Assembly: GCA_035048815.1 (NCBI GenBank)
Contig: JAUCBN010000025.1
Coordinates: 7,092,501-7,156,500 of the forward strand
Reading direction: 5' to 3'
Length of the DNA: 64,000 nucleotides
Source of the DNA: Abelmoschus esculentus
Lineage: Eukaryota > Streptophyta > Magnoliopsida > Malvales > Malvaceae
Position 1 is the first letter of the stretch, and each line of letters opens with the position of its first letter. Below, in pieces: positions 1 through 9,905 of this stretch. The notes beneath the pieces are model-generated. The model saw only the letters and a program-made list of their open reading frames with translations, ran no database searches and was not told where the DNA came from. The translations under genes and the position numbers were made by a program.

Positions 1-88
1 GCTTAGATAAATAGATGACTCACACTCTCCTCACCCGAGCTCAAATGTGAGAACAAGGAATAACAAAGGATAAGCAAACCTTGATAAT

Positions 89-94
89 TTTATT
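89..94 (-). terminator. LTR polyadenylation signal (copy A)
   Basis: Minus-strand AATAAA in the LTR, positionally equivalent to 41966-41971 in element G. Confidence 0.5.
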
Positions 95-254
95 GCATTG
101 AATCAAAGACAAAGTACAATCTCCTCTCACATATACTCGACAACCTTCACCTAATCCCTAAGAAGGTTTAGAACATAATGGAGAAGAAGAAGACAAATAT
201 AAAGATCGGCTCTCTCCCTAGGTATTCCGTGTATAGTACATTGGGTGGCTAGGT

Positions 255-263
255 CTTTATATA
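255..263 (-). promoter_or_regulatory. LTR TATA box (copy A)
   Basis: Minus-strand TATATAAAG, at the same place in the LTR as the TATATAAG of the other family members and about 160 bp upstream of an AATAAA. Confidence 0.6.
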
Positions 264-745
264 GGCTAGACCTAGGGCAAACCTTTCCTATGTAGAATAC
301 AACTTGGAGTAGGGAACAAGTCAAGTACATAATTAAAATATTTTCAAGTTTGATTCGGCTAAGGGGGGCTTTCCCGCGTGGTCTTTCATTGGGCTTTTCC
401 TCATGCTAGCCAGCTCTGATTCATTGGCTTTGAGTCCAAACACGTTCCTTGGATTTTTATCTTCCTTGGATTTTTATCTTTTCATCGCCTACAGTCTTGC
501 TTCTTGTTTTTCTGTTGCTGCCTCGGCATCAGGTCCTGCCTCGGCCTTTTCGCTGCCGCGGCACTGGTTCTCCTGCACAGATATGAAATTGCAGTAAAAC
601 GTGTCTTTTTCTGTAAATATTATCTATATGAGTATAACTTCTAAATATATCACATTAAGCACATGCATTGGTCCAAGTGGGTGTATATTCGGTGATTAAT
701 GCCCATAAAAGGAGTAAAAAGTGATAGTGTGTTGAGCACTTATCA

Positions 746-1666
746 CACCCCCAAACTCGAACTATTGCTTGTCCTCAAGCAATGCAAACCATCATTTACC
801 GAACTCTACTCTCTCTTGGTCTTACATGTCCATCTATTCTCCCCACCATAACTAGGCCTATTCTTAAGCTTTAACCATTCGGTTACCCAAGGGTTCACCT
901 AGAAACAAACTATAAGAATTGTGAGTGTGTGCGTTTTTGTGGACAAGTTTGATTAAAGGCTTTCTTAGACAAACTCTAAGTTCAAGACAAGTAGAAATTG
1001 GTTAAGTGTTCTCTTCTTTCCAAACACCAAATCTTGAGCCAATTTCGGGCACCTCAAAGATTTGTGTTTTTCTTTTCACTAAATTCCTTCTTTCTTTTTA
1101 ATACTCCTTAAAACATACTAGAGCCAATTTCGGGCACCTCTAGCATGAAGAAGAGACTTTCTAGAGCCGGTGGTAGGCACCTCTAGTTACTTTTCCAAAA
1201 ATCTAAGTCTTTATCACCTAAGTTCATTAAAAGAATTCCTATAATCCAATAAGTCCCAAAAGTGTTTAGAGTTCTTCCTATAGTAAGCTTCTAAGTTTTC
1301 ATCCTTAAACATCCTAAGGTTAAGCCCTCTTAAAGAACCTAAACATGGTAAGGAGAAAGATTTCTATAGCCTTAAAGAATAAACTAAGGCAATACTGATG
1401 ATGAGCAGTGCAAAAGTGCAGGCAGTTAATTCAAGTCAGGCGGGGAGCATAAAAATTTTAAAAAAAATCACTGGAATACTCCCTCTTTGGCAAGGCCACG
1501 GCAGTAGATTGCTGCCTTGGCAGTGAATCTGCACCCCCAAACTCAAACCAAGCATTGTCCTCAATGCTTTATATTTGAAGAAATACGCGGCAAAACAAAA
1601 TATGAATATAATAAACAACAAATAGAGACAGCAAAAGCAAGTAATATTGAAGTAAGAAAAAAGATT
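746..1666 (-). other. Polypurine tract and 3' untranslated region of copy A
   Basis: Positions 746-757 read GTTTGGGGGTG on the minus strand, a polypurine tract directly abutting the LTR, the normal plus-strand primer. The rest lies between the third ORF and the tract and shows no coding potential. It holds three spaced copies of a roughly 20-bp motif (minus strand GAGGTGCCCGAAATTGGCTC and variants, near 1030, 1118 and 1160) that recur in element G at 47877-48025. A second G-rich run near 1530-1545 resembles a duplicated polypurine-like tract. Confidence 0.7.
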
Positions 1667-3202
1667 TTAAAGCGACTCCGAAGAGCTGCTTGTAACAATT
1701 TTCCTCCTCGACCTTGCTGCCGAATGCTTTGTCCTTGGTGAAGGCGATGGTTGCGCTTTTGCTTGTCGGGGCGGTTGGACTCGTGTGGGCGGTGTCCGTT
1801 GCATTGGGGCCTCTACCTCTTCTCCTTCTTCTACATCAGCCATCTCTTCGGTTAGCATTACGTCCGTTCCTCCTCCCATTGTTGTTGCTCCTTCGGTGTG
1901 GTGGGTACTTGGGCCGGCGGCAGTGGAGCTTTGGTGCACGTAGGCATCTATCTCGGCTGATAGACTGCCCATGATAATTGGTGATCGGGGTGGAGTTCTG
2001 AAAACGACCCTCCGCTTGGATGGCCTTCTGCTGGCAGATGAGGCCGCGGCAGAATCCGCTGCCCTAGATAGGCCAACAGCCTGGTAATGGGGCTGAGGGG
2101 CTGCATGGAAGAACGACCTTGGTCCTCCTAGGGTTGGTGTAGTCTCGGTGTAAGGGGCGGCTGTGACGAACATGTTGTTGGGAAACTCCGGAAATTGTGC
2201 TCCTTGGTCCGGGAAAGCGTGCAACATCATTTGGGCTAAGGTGCCATTGAAATCCATTTGGTACTCTATGTACCTTTGTTGTCTGAGGTCCATTGCTGCC
2301 ATCCGTTGCAAGATCTCCTGGTACGGGTCTGCTGCGGCAGATGTTTGGGCAGTACCAGGCATGTCTGTCGTGTACTAGGCCCCGGCAGCAATATCGGCAG
2401 TGAACTGCTGCGGCGTTGCTTGGACAGGCTCTGCTTGCGTGATTTGCATGACTTTGTGGCAGAAGTCCCTGGTCCATCCTCGTCGTGGGGGCATCTATTC
2501 TTCTGTCTCTTCGTTGGGCACACCTGCGGCAACACATAAACCCGTGATCAAACAAGAGAAATACAATGGTCCCCTATCTTTCTTACCGCACTCGTGAATT
2601 TCTCGAAGGATGATCTCGCCAACGTTGATGGTCCTCTTGTTGATGATGGATTGGATAAGCACCAATCTTTTGCGATCCACCGTGCTATTGTGTGATGTGG
2701 GGATGAGTCGTCGCTTGACAAAGGTGTTCCACATCTTGGCCTCGGGCTTTAGGCTTTGTTTCGTTACGGATCCTCGATGGGTACCGGTTTCCCATGGGGT
2801 GTTCGCGTAACAAAGATCATCTTTGATGAGCTCGTAGTCCTCGGCAGTGACGTCTTCCATGAATTCGGCGTGGATGTCACTGTCAGGAGTGAGGCCATAG
2901 AAATTGTTGATTGTCTCGGCATCGAGCTGGACTGACCTGCCGCGGCAATGAACAAAGAGGGAGTCTTTGTTGGGCCCGTGCGCATAGAACTCCCGCACGA
3001 TCGTAGCATTCGCCTGGGCAGGTTGGAGACAGAAAATTTCCCAGTTTTGGTACTTAATTCTATCGAAGAGGTAGTGCTCTATGCCGTAATTTTCATCGTC
3101 CGCATGCTGGAAACCTTGCTCTTCCCACAGTTGTCGAGCGATAAAGGATCGGTTGAAACGATATTCAATGTTGGCGGGGGCGAATCGCTTGTATGTTGCC
3201 AT
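1667..3202 (-). pseudogene. Third ORF of the Athila-like element (putative plant transposon protein family), two in-frame stops
   Basis: About 510 codons in one frame from an ATG at 3202 (MATYKRF) to TAA at 1667-1669. The start is chosen because element G has the same Met with the same context; an in-frame upstream Met at 3259 lacks that support. The N-terminal half (about residues 1-235) matches my memory of the domain annotated as putative plant transposon protein (Pfam Transposase_32, PF20167): conserved blocks are REFYAHGP, the WNTFVKRRLIPTSHNS region, NVGEIILREI and an LITG segment. The C-terminal half is low-complexity, rich in Pro, Ala, Gln and Ser, with an acidic stretch and a basic, Ser-rich end (KIVTSSSSESL). 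In-frame TAG stops at 2495-2497 and 2375-2377 fall where element G has other codons, the second where G has CAG. The function of this protein is not established; its location between pol and the polypurine tract is where Athila elements carry an env-like ORF. Confidence 0.75.
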
Positions 3203-3687
3203 CAAGATTGAGAGATGTGATTTCTTGGAGTTTTTCTTGAAAAGAGTCTGAAACTTCACGGAGATTATGAGTAAGCAGAGAGTAATGTGAGAGAGATTGT
3301 TATGAATACTAAAGAAAACAAGAAAGCAAGAGTGAATAATTCAAGAGGAAGGAGTTTCTTATATAGTCCTCGGCCTTGTGACCGTTGAAGCCACTAGCCG
3401 TTTTGTAACCGTTTCCTTTTTCTACCGTTTCCTTTTCTGTCGTGGCAGGAATCTCGGCAGACTAGCCGCTACACTGTTCTGCCCGTTGGGACTGCGGCGG
3501 CCTTGACACTATTTTATTGCTTCGGCAGAATTTCTGCTGTGAACTATTTCTCTTTTATTCTTGCTTATTATTCCTAAATAAAACACACAAAAGAAAAATA
3601 CTTAAAACGAAAATAAATTCGAAAAAATAATAAAATATAAAAATAAACTAACTAATCCTAATATATTAATAAAGAAAAAGGAGGAGA
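3203..3687 (-). other. Spacer between integrase tail and third ORF (copy A)
   Basis: Non-coding leader before the third ORF. It includes several GCCGAGGCAG-type motifs (for example around 3438-3460 and 3521-3535) and is alignable with 45387-45873 of element G. No other feature seen. Confidence 0.5.
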
Positions 3688-4486
3688 TCATGTTACTGGT
3701 GGAGAGCATGTAAATGAATCTCCCATAATTATTCTCTCCCTTTGGCCCCAATTGTGAATCGGTTGTGGGCCACTCTATTTTGCTGTATGTTCATCCACAT
3801 TGGGCTTAATCTTTTTGCCGAATATCCTGCCGAGAAGACTACCCAGGCAGGATATTTTAGTGCCTACTGTGTGGATGGCCTTGCACTCCTCTGGATCATC
3901 ATATTTTGTTAAGTTGTGGAAGGCGTTGAGTTTGACTTGTTGGTCATTGACCCGCATTTTCAACTCTCCTTTTTCCACGTCAATTAGGGTGCGTCCAGTT
4001 GCAAAGGAAAGGTTTCCCAAGGATGATTGGTGCATTGTCATCTATCGCACAAGGTATAATGAAGCAACCAGGATCCTTTAACTTTGGTGGCATGCGGTTA
4101 TGCAGCATTTCCATGCATCCCTCGGTAGCAGCCACTGTCTCGAACTCACCTATTCGTTTCCTCTTTGACACCATGTCATTTAGGAACTTGGCATAGTTAG
4201 GCATTTGTTCAATAGCTTCAACGAACGGTATGTTGATGTGGACTTGCTTCAAGATGTCGAGGAACTTCTTGAATTGCTGGTCTGTTTTTGCTTTTTCAAC
4301 CTTTGTGGGAAAGGTGGTGGTGGTATCATCTCATCCAGGGTTTCTTTAGTTTGAAATTTGATACCTGGCACCACTAGAGTTGTTGCTGCCTCGGCAGTCT
4401 GCTCAGGAGCTTCAGTGCTTTCTGCCGGGGCAGTGCTATTAGAATCAGTTTGCTCAGCCTCTTCTCTTGCTCGATCCGTTGATTAA
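3688..4486 (-). pseudogene. Protease remnant plus integrase C-terminal tail (copy A)
   Basis: Minus-strand remnant of the gag-protease frame. The segment before protease (about 4252-4060) is clear, then a deletion fuses the CAI of the protease start to DDNAPIILG, removing the catalytic DLGAS motif that elements B and G still show in this position. A frameshift follows at about 4000-4010 (LCNWTHPN), and the frame resumes as TLIDVEKGELKMRVND. After a TAG at 3775-3777 the same frame continues for 29 codons (WGQRERIIMGDSF ... SPPVT) to TGA at 3688-3690, matching the integrase tail after the amber codon in element G. Upstream (4253-4486) is degraded gag-protease linker. Not functional. Confidence 0.7.
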
Positions 4487-5747
4487 AGAAGTGGCCAGAA
4501 TCCAGTTGTGTTGTATAGTGGATTCAATTGACTTGTTTCTTTCCAACGCAATCGCATAACACTGCCTCGGTAGTACTGCAGATTACTGGCTCGACAGCGA
4601 TGATGCTTGTCCGCCGCGGCAATCTCTTGCTCTTGGGTAGACTTTATCAAAGTTCGGCAAAGTGTCCTTTAATGACTCCGCTTATCTCTAAGTCGAAGTA
4701 CTGTTGATGACCAGTCCTTGATGATACCTCTCGGCGTGAATCAATTGTAATCACCTTCCAATCACACACTTCTCTTAGCCGCTGAAACTCTTAACCTATC
4801 TCTAGGCCGAGTTAGTGTTTCCCAAAGTCGAATTACTATTGATGACCAGTCCTTGATGATACCTCACGGCGTGAATCAATTATAATCACCAACCAATCCC
4901 ACACTTCTTTTAGCCGCTGAAACTCTAACTTATCCCTAGGCTGAGTTAGTATTTTTCGAATAAAAAAATACCGTACTTATTTCTTTCGTGAGCCTAACTC
5001 TTCCGATATTAGACAAATAATTCTCTCACAAACTTCTCTCCCGAGCTTGAATGCAAGATCAATGAATAACAAAGAATAAGCAAATCTTGATATTTTATTG
5101 CATTGAAACAAGAAAACAAAGTTCAATCTCTTCTCACAAATACTAAACAACCTTCACCTAAGCCTAAAAGAATTTAGAACATAATAAAACAAAGAAAACT
5201 CTAAACTAATTCTCTTGTGCTCTCTATGATATTCTTTCTCCTTGGTCGGCTATGGTTTATATAGGCTTGACCTAGGGCAAACCTTTCCTAAGTAGCAATA
5301 CAACTTGGAGTAAAACACAAGTCAAGTACATAAATAAAATATTTGTTTTATTTCCAAGTTTATTCCTACAAGGATTCTTTTTCACGTGGCCTTTGACTTG
5401 GGCTTTCTGCTCGCTTCCCAGCTCCAATCCTTGCGCTGCTTGTCCAAAAACGTTCACCTCATTTTTCTCTTCAAGTCGCCTACAATATCGTTACTTGTCC
5501 TTCAGCTGCTGCTGCGGCCTAAGGTTCTGCTTCGGCCACACTTACTGCCGCGACAGTGGATATTCCTGCAGTTGCATAAAAGATGCCGTAAAGTCTGCAT
5601 TGTCTATAAATATCATCTTCATAAGTTATAAAAGCAGAATATCTAAATATCTCACATTAAGTACATTCTTTAGTCCAAGTAGGTGTAGATTAGGTGATTA
5701 TTATCCATGGAAGGTGTAAAAAGTGATAGTGAATTAAGCACTTATCA
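4487..5747 (-). repeat. 3' LTR of copy B (3' end truncated)
   Basis: Homologous to 48318-49638 reversed; starts TGATAAGTGCTTAATTC on the minus strand at 5747. An internal segment is present twice in tandem (about 4660-4790 and 4800-4930, both containing the TTGATGATACCTC ... GGCGTGAATCAAT motif), a partial duplication not seen in the other LTR copies. The terminal CGCAACA end is missing. Confidence 0.8.
5256..5263 (-). promoter_or_regulatory. LTR TATA box (copy B)
   Basis: Minus-strand TATATAAA at the conserved LTR promoter position. Confidence 0.5.
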
Positions 5748-6602
5748 CACCCCAAACTCGAGCTATTGCTTGTCCTCAAGCAATGCAAACCATCAAATTG
5801 TCAAACCTTATTCTCTTTTGGTCTTACTTTTTCATCTATTCTCCCCACCATAACTATGCCTATTCTTAAGTCTTAAGCTTTTGGTTACCCAAGGACTTAC
5901 TCAAAATCAAGCTATAAGATTTTGTGAGTGTGTGCATTTTTGTGAACAAGTTTGATTAAAGGCTTTCTTAGACAAACTCTAAGTTCAAGACAAATAGACT
6001 TTGGAATTTATGATGTCTTCCTATAGTACCAACACTTGAGCCAATTTCATGCACCTCAAGGGTTTTGTTTTATTACTAGCTATTTTTTTTCAAGCTTATA
6101 CTAGAGCCAATTTCGGGCACCACTAGGTATCATTCCATAAATCCAAGTCTTTATCACCTAAGTTCGTTAAAAGAATTCCTAAAATCACACAAGTCCCAAA
6201 AGTGATCTTAAAATCAATCTTATAGCAAGCTTCTAAGTTTCTTCCTTAAGTATCCTAAAGTTAAGTCTTCTAAACAGGACCTAACTATGGTAAGGAGAAA
6301 GATTTCTATAGCCTCAAAAGAATAAACTAAAGCAATATTGAAGTAGTGCAATGCAAAAGTATAGACAATAATTCAAGTAAGGTGGTGGAGAATTTTTTTT
6401 TTAAATAACTTAAACACTTCCTTTCATGGCAAGGCCGCGACAGTGTGTTGCCTCGGCAGTAGATCTACACCCCCAAACTCGAACCAAGAATTGTCCTCAA
6501 TGCTTATGATCATGGCACACAGCTGGAAACAAAATATGAAAAAGAACGAGTAAAGATATAAAATCAGCATAAAGATTTAGAAATTAAATAGACTCTGAAG
6601 AA
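5748..6602 (-). other. Polypurine tract and 3' untranslated region of copy B, ending at a deletion scar
   Basis: The minus-strand polypurine tract GTTTGGGGTG is at 5748-5757. The rest parallels 746-1680 of copy A up to GACTCTGAAG, then jumps at about 6602 to sequence matching copy A 3437 onward. The whole third ORF (about 1.75 kb) is therefore missing. No coding sequence. Confidence 0.7.
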
Positions 6603-6849
6603 TTGTCGCGGTGGGAATTTCGGTAGACTAGCCGTTACACTGTTCTGCTCGTTGGGGACGGTTGCGGCCCTAACACTGTGCACTGCCACGGTAGCAGATT
6701 TCCTGCTATGAACTTCTTCACTTTCATTCTTGCTTATTGTCCTCAAAATAAACACCAAACAAAAATTAAATTAAAAAGAAGCAAAAATAAAAAGATTAAC
6801 TCTAAACTAAAAATAATCCTAAAAATAAAATAAAGAGACAATGGAGAGA
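6603..6849 (-). other. Spacer downstream of integrase tail (copy B)
   Basis: AT-rich non-coding remainder of the spacer that normally precedes the third ORF; aligns with 3437-3687 of copy A. Confidence 0.4.
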
Positions 6850-9519
6850 TTATGTCATAGGAGGAGTGCATGCAAGTGCATATCCTAAAGTGATGGTCTC
6901 TATAATCCTCATTTCGTGTTGACCAGTATCAAGCTTCAACTGTTGGCTATTCGCTTTGAACTCATGCCCATCACTTCTTGATTTGATTTTTACTGCACCA
7001 TGTGGTTCTGACCATTTGGATCTAAGTTTGCCTAGAAAGTGTGTTATCCAATTGGCTTTCTTCACCTTCTATGTTTCAACACTATCCAGGACTCTGTTGT
7101 AATAATTATCAACAACATTGCCGAGCGTACTGCCGAGGCAGTGGTTTTTGAGACAGGATATTTTGCTGCCTGAATCTGTGGTGCGGATAACCTTGCACTC
7201 CTCTGGATCATCATGTCTTTTTAAGTTATGGAAAGCATTGAATTTGACTTGCTAGTCGTTAACCCTCATTGTCAATTCTCCTTTTTCCACATCAATAAGA
7301 GTGTGTCTAGTGGCTAGAAAAGGTCGGCCCAAGATGATCAGTGCATTGTCATCTGCTTCACAATCAAGAACAAGGAAGTCAGCTGGAAAAATAAATTTAT
7401 CTACCCTTACCAATATGTCCTCGATCTTTCCTTCCGGTTGCACATATGATTTATCCGCCAATTGGAGCATCACGATTGTAGGTTTTTCCCTTCCTATTCC
7501 AAGTTTTTGGAAAATAGATTTCGGCATCAAGTTTATGCTTGCTCTAAGATCACATAATGCTTTTCCTTCATAGTGGTTTCCTATCTCACAAGGTATGGTA
7601 AAGCATCCAGGATCCTTCAATTTAGGAGGCATGCGATTATGAAGCATTGCCATACATCCTTCAGTTGTTGCCAATGTTTCAAACTCACCAAGCCTTTTTC
7701 TTTTTGACATAATGTCTTTTAAGAATTTGGCATAGTTTGGCATTTGTTCTATTGCCTTAACAAATCGCAAGTTTATGTGGACTTGCTTCAAGATATCCAA
7801 GAACTTTTTAAATTGATAGTCCTGTTTATGCTTTTTTAACCTTTGTGGGAAAGGTGGTGAAGGTCGCATCTCCTCTATTGTCTCATTGGTCTGGAATTTA
7901 ATACCTGGCACGAATTTAATACCTGGCACCACTGGTTCTTTTGCTGTCTCGGCCGCTTTGCGTGGTACTGCCGATTTATCTACTAGGGCAGTGCTTTTTG
8001 CTGGGATTTCTGTGGCATGATCTTTTGGTTCGGCATCCAAGTCCTCTTTATATGTTTCTTCTTGTTCCACTAGTGGGACTTTGTCTGCTGAGTTTTCTAA
8101 CTTCTCCTTAAGTTGTAGGCCACTCCTAGTAGTAATTGCCTTACATTGCTCATGACCCATTCTCTTAGCAACTTCAGTATTGCTGGGTAATCCTCCTTGT
8201 GGTCTAGTGTTCAGATTCTGAGCAAATTGCCCAACCTGAGTTTCCAGTGTCTTAATAGCTGCCTCTTGGTTTTGCAACCTCATCTCAGTTCTATTCATTA
8301 AAGCATCGGTTCTCTTAATGAAGTTACTATTCTCAACCATATATGATTCAATTTTCATTATAAATGCCTTAAGAGAATTTTCCAGTGAACTTGCAGGCTA
8401 TTGTTGCAACATCTGCTGCTGCGACAGTGGCTACTTTTGCGGCGGGTGTTGCATTGGCATTGATTGCTGGAAACCTGAGGGTTGAACAGTCGGATTCAAA
8501 GCATTGTTGGGATTGCTCCATGAAAAATTTGGATGCCTTTTCCAAGTTGTATTGTATGTGTTGGACATCATGTTATTGTTCCGGTTATAGTTTCCCACAT
8601 AAAGGCTAGATTCTTTATTCTGCATGCACTCAAAAGAGCTATGGTTATCTCCACATAAATCACATGAAGAATCTATTACCTTAACCTCATGGGTATTATG
8701 TTGCATTTGCATATTCTGGACCATCTTAGTGAGAGTTGCCAATTGTGCTGCCACTGAATTGGATGTTTCTAATTCATGTACTGTGGCTTGACGTCTCATC
8801 CCTCCTCACCTAGATGTAGGGAATTGAAAGTCATTCTTTGCAAGTTTGTTTAAAATCTCTATTGCTTTCTCTGGTGGTTTGTTAAGGAGTGTTCCGTTGG
8901 CAGAGGCGTCTAACATCATCCTTGTTGGGGCATTGGTAGCATAGTAGAACATAGTCACTTGTGTCCACAATGGAAATCCATGCAAAGGACAATTGTGCAG
9001 TAACTCCCTATAGCACTCACATGCCTTATACATTGGTTCATCATCTGCCTGTAGAAAAGAAGTAATTTCATTACGTATACGATCATATAAATTTGTAGGA
9101 TTAAAACGTGTAATGAAATCACGATAGAGTTCACTCCAAGATCCTATTGATCCTGTTGGGATGCTATTTAACCAGGTTTTTGCCCTATCCCTCAGTGAAT
9201 AGGGGAACAATTTAAGTCCCAAAACATCTTCATGGAATCCTTGGATTTTGAATGAATTGCATATCTCCATGAACGATTTTAGGTGTTGCCTAGCATCTTC
9301 AGTGACCGACCCACCAAACTGTCTAATAGTATTGAGCATATTAAACATGACAGGTTTTAGCTTAAAGTGGGCTGCTTCGATATCTGGTGTAACGACTCTT
9401 GGATTTAACCCATTCAAGTCCTCTTCCAAGAAGTCTCGAACAGTAAGCTGTCGCGGCCCTGGTGGCGACGGAAGCCTTCCATTGCCAGCGGGTATGTTTT
9501 GTTCTGCCGGATTAGGTGT
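6850..9519 (-). pseudogene. gag-protease-integrase tail polyprotein, copy B (multiple stops, 5' truncated)
   Basis: One reading frame is preserved across the whole stretch but interrupted by TGA 8806-8808 and TAG at 8431-8433, 8398-8400, 7252-7254 and 7069-7071. Order, N to C: retrotransposon gag core (LKPVMFNM to NDFQFPTSR, about 9370-8810); zinc knuckle CDLCGDNHSSFEC (C-X2-C-X3-H-X4-C, about 8655); Gln/Pro linker; a helical segment rich in Lys and Glu; the protease region, where the catalytic motif reads DLRAS instead of DLGAS (Gly to Arg, near 7545); IILGRPFLA at the protease C-terminal side; then, after the last TAG, an integrase C-terminal fragment with GKLRSKW and GAVKI blocks (7065-6850). 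RT, RNase H and the integrase core are absent. In a live element this would make Gag and protease for virus-like particles. The first residues before about 9519 (MFLLLNFILLF) come from flanking DNA, not gag. Confidence 0.85.
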
Positions 9520-9890
9520 GCAAATAAAAAGAAGAATAAAGTTTAAGAGAAGAAACAAAAAATTTAGGGATTGAATAGTAAAAGAAAATTTTCAAGGACT
9601 AAAGAAAATAGAAACGCTACCACAAAACTCAACTTAAAAACTAGTCTTGAGCAATCAAACTTGAGGAACTTCTCGGGGTTGGTTGCTTGGACGTTTGTAC
9701 TTTAATCTTTACCCTTTGCAAATTTTGATTTCTTTTCCCTTCTCTCTTTTTTTAATCTAATTCAAATTCCTTATATGCTTGAACAATCTGAATTTTCTTT
9801 TTTTTTTCTTTTCTTTCTTTTCTTTTCTTTTCTTTCTTTTTTTATCAAAATTGAAATAACAAGAATTAGGGCTTACTTGATTCTTCTTTT

Positions 9891-9903
9891 GCTCTGATTA
9901 CCA
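9891..9903 (-). other. Primer-binding site of C1 (tRNA-iMet type)
   Basis: Minus strand TGGTAATCAGAGC, three bases from the LTR end. It differs from the common TGGTATCAGAGC by one inserted base, so priming may be impaired. Confidence 0.65.
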
Positions 9904-9905
9904 TA

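Larger units (their letters stand above)
1..745 (-). repeat. 3' LTR of copy A (cut by window start)
   Basis: Reverse complement of the Athila-like LTR seen in full at 48318-49638. On the minus strand it begins TGATAAGTGCTCAAC at 745, right after a G-rich polypurine tract. The promoter and polyadenylation signals are present; the last roughly 570 bp (R/U5 end) lie outside the window. Confidence 0.85.
1..4486 (-). mobile_element. Athila-like non-autonomous LTR retrotransposon, copy A (truncated)
   Basis: Minus-strand element read right to left: damaged gag linker and protease (about 4486-3775), integrase C-terminal tail (3774-3688), spacer, third ORF (3202-1667), 3' untranslated region, polypurine tract (757-746) and 3' LTR (745 to beyond the window start). 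Its 5' half is missing: at about 4487 it abuts the LTR of copy B, which lies in the same orientation. LTR, polypurine tract and ORF order match the complete plus-strand copy at 41345-49638. Reverse transcriptase, RNase H and integrase core are absent. Confidence 0.85.
4487..9519 (-). mobile_element. Athila-like non-autonomous LTR retrotransposon, copy B (truncated at both ends)
   Basis: Minus-strand element: gag-protease-integrase tail frame (9519-6850), spacer, a scar where the third ORF has been deleted (about 6602), 3' untranslated region, polypurine tract and 3' LTR (5747-4487). The 5' LTR, primer-binding site and first roughly 40 gag codons are missing, since homology stops at about 9519. 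The LTR lacks about 190 bp at its 3' end, where it meets copy A. Confidence 0.85.

Noticed and set aside
2064..2555. 163-codon minus-strand ORF
   Set aside because: Alternate frame of the third ORF of copy A.
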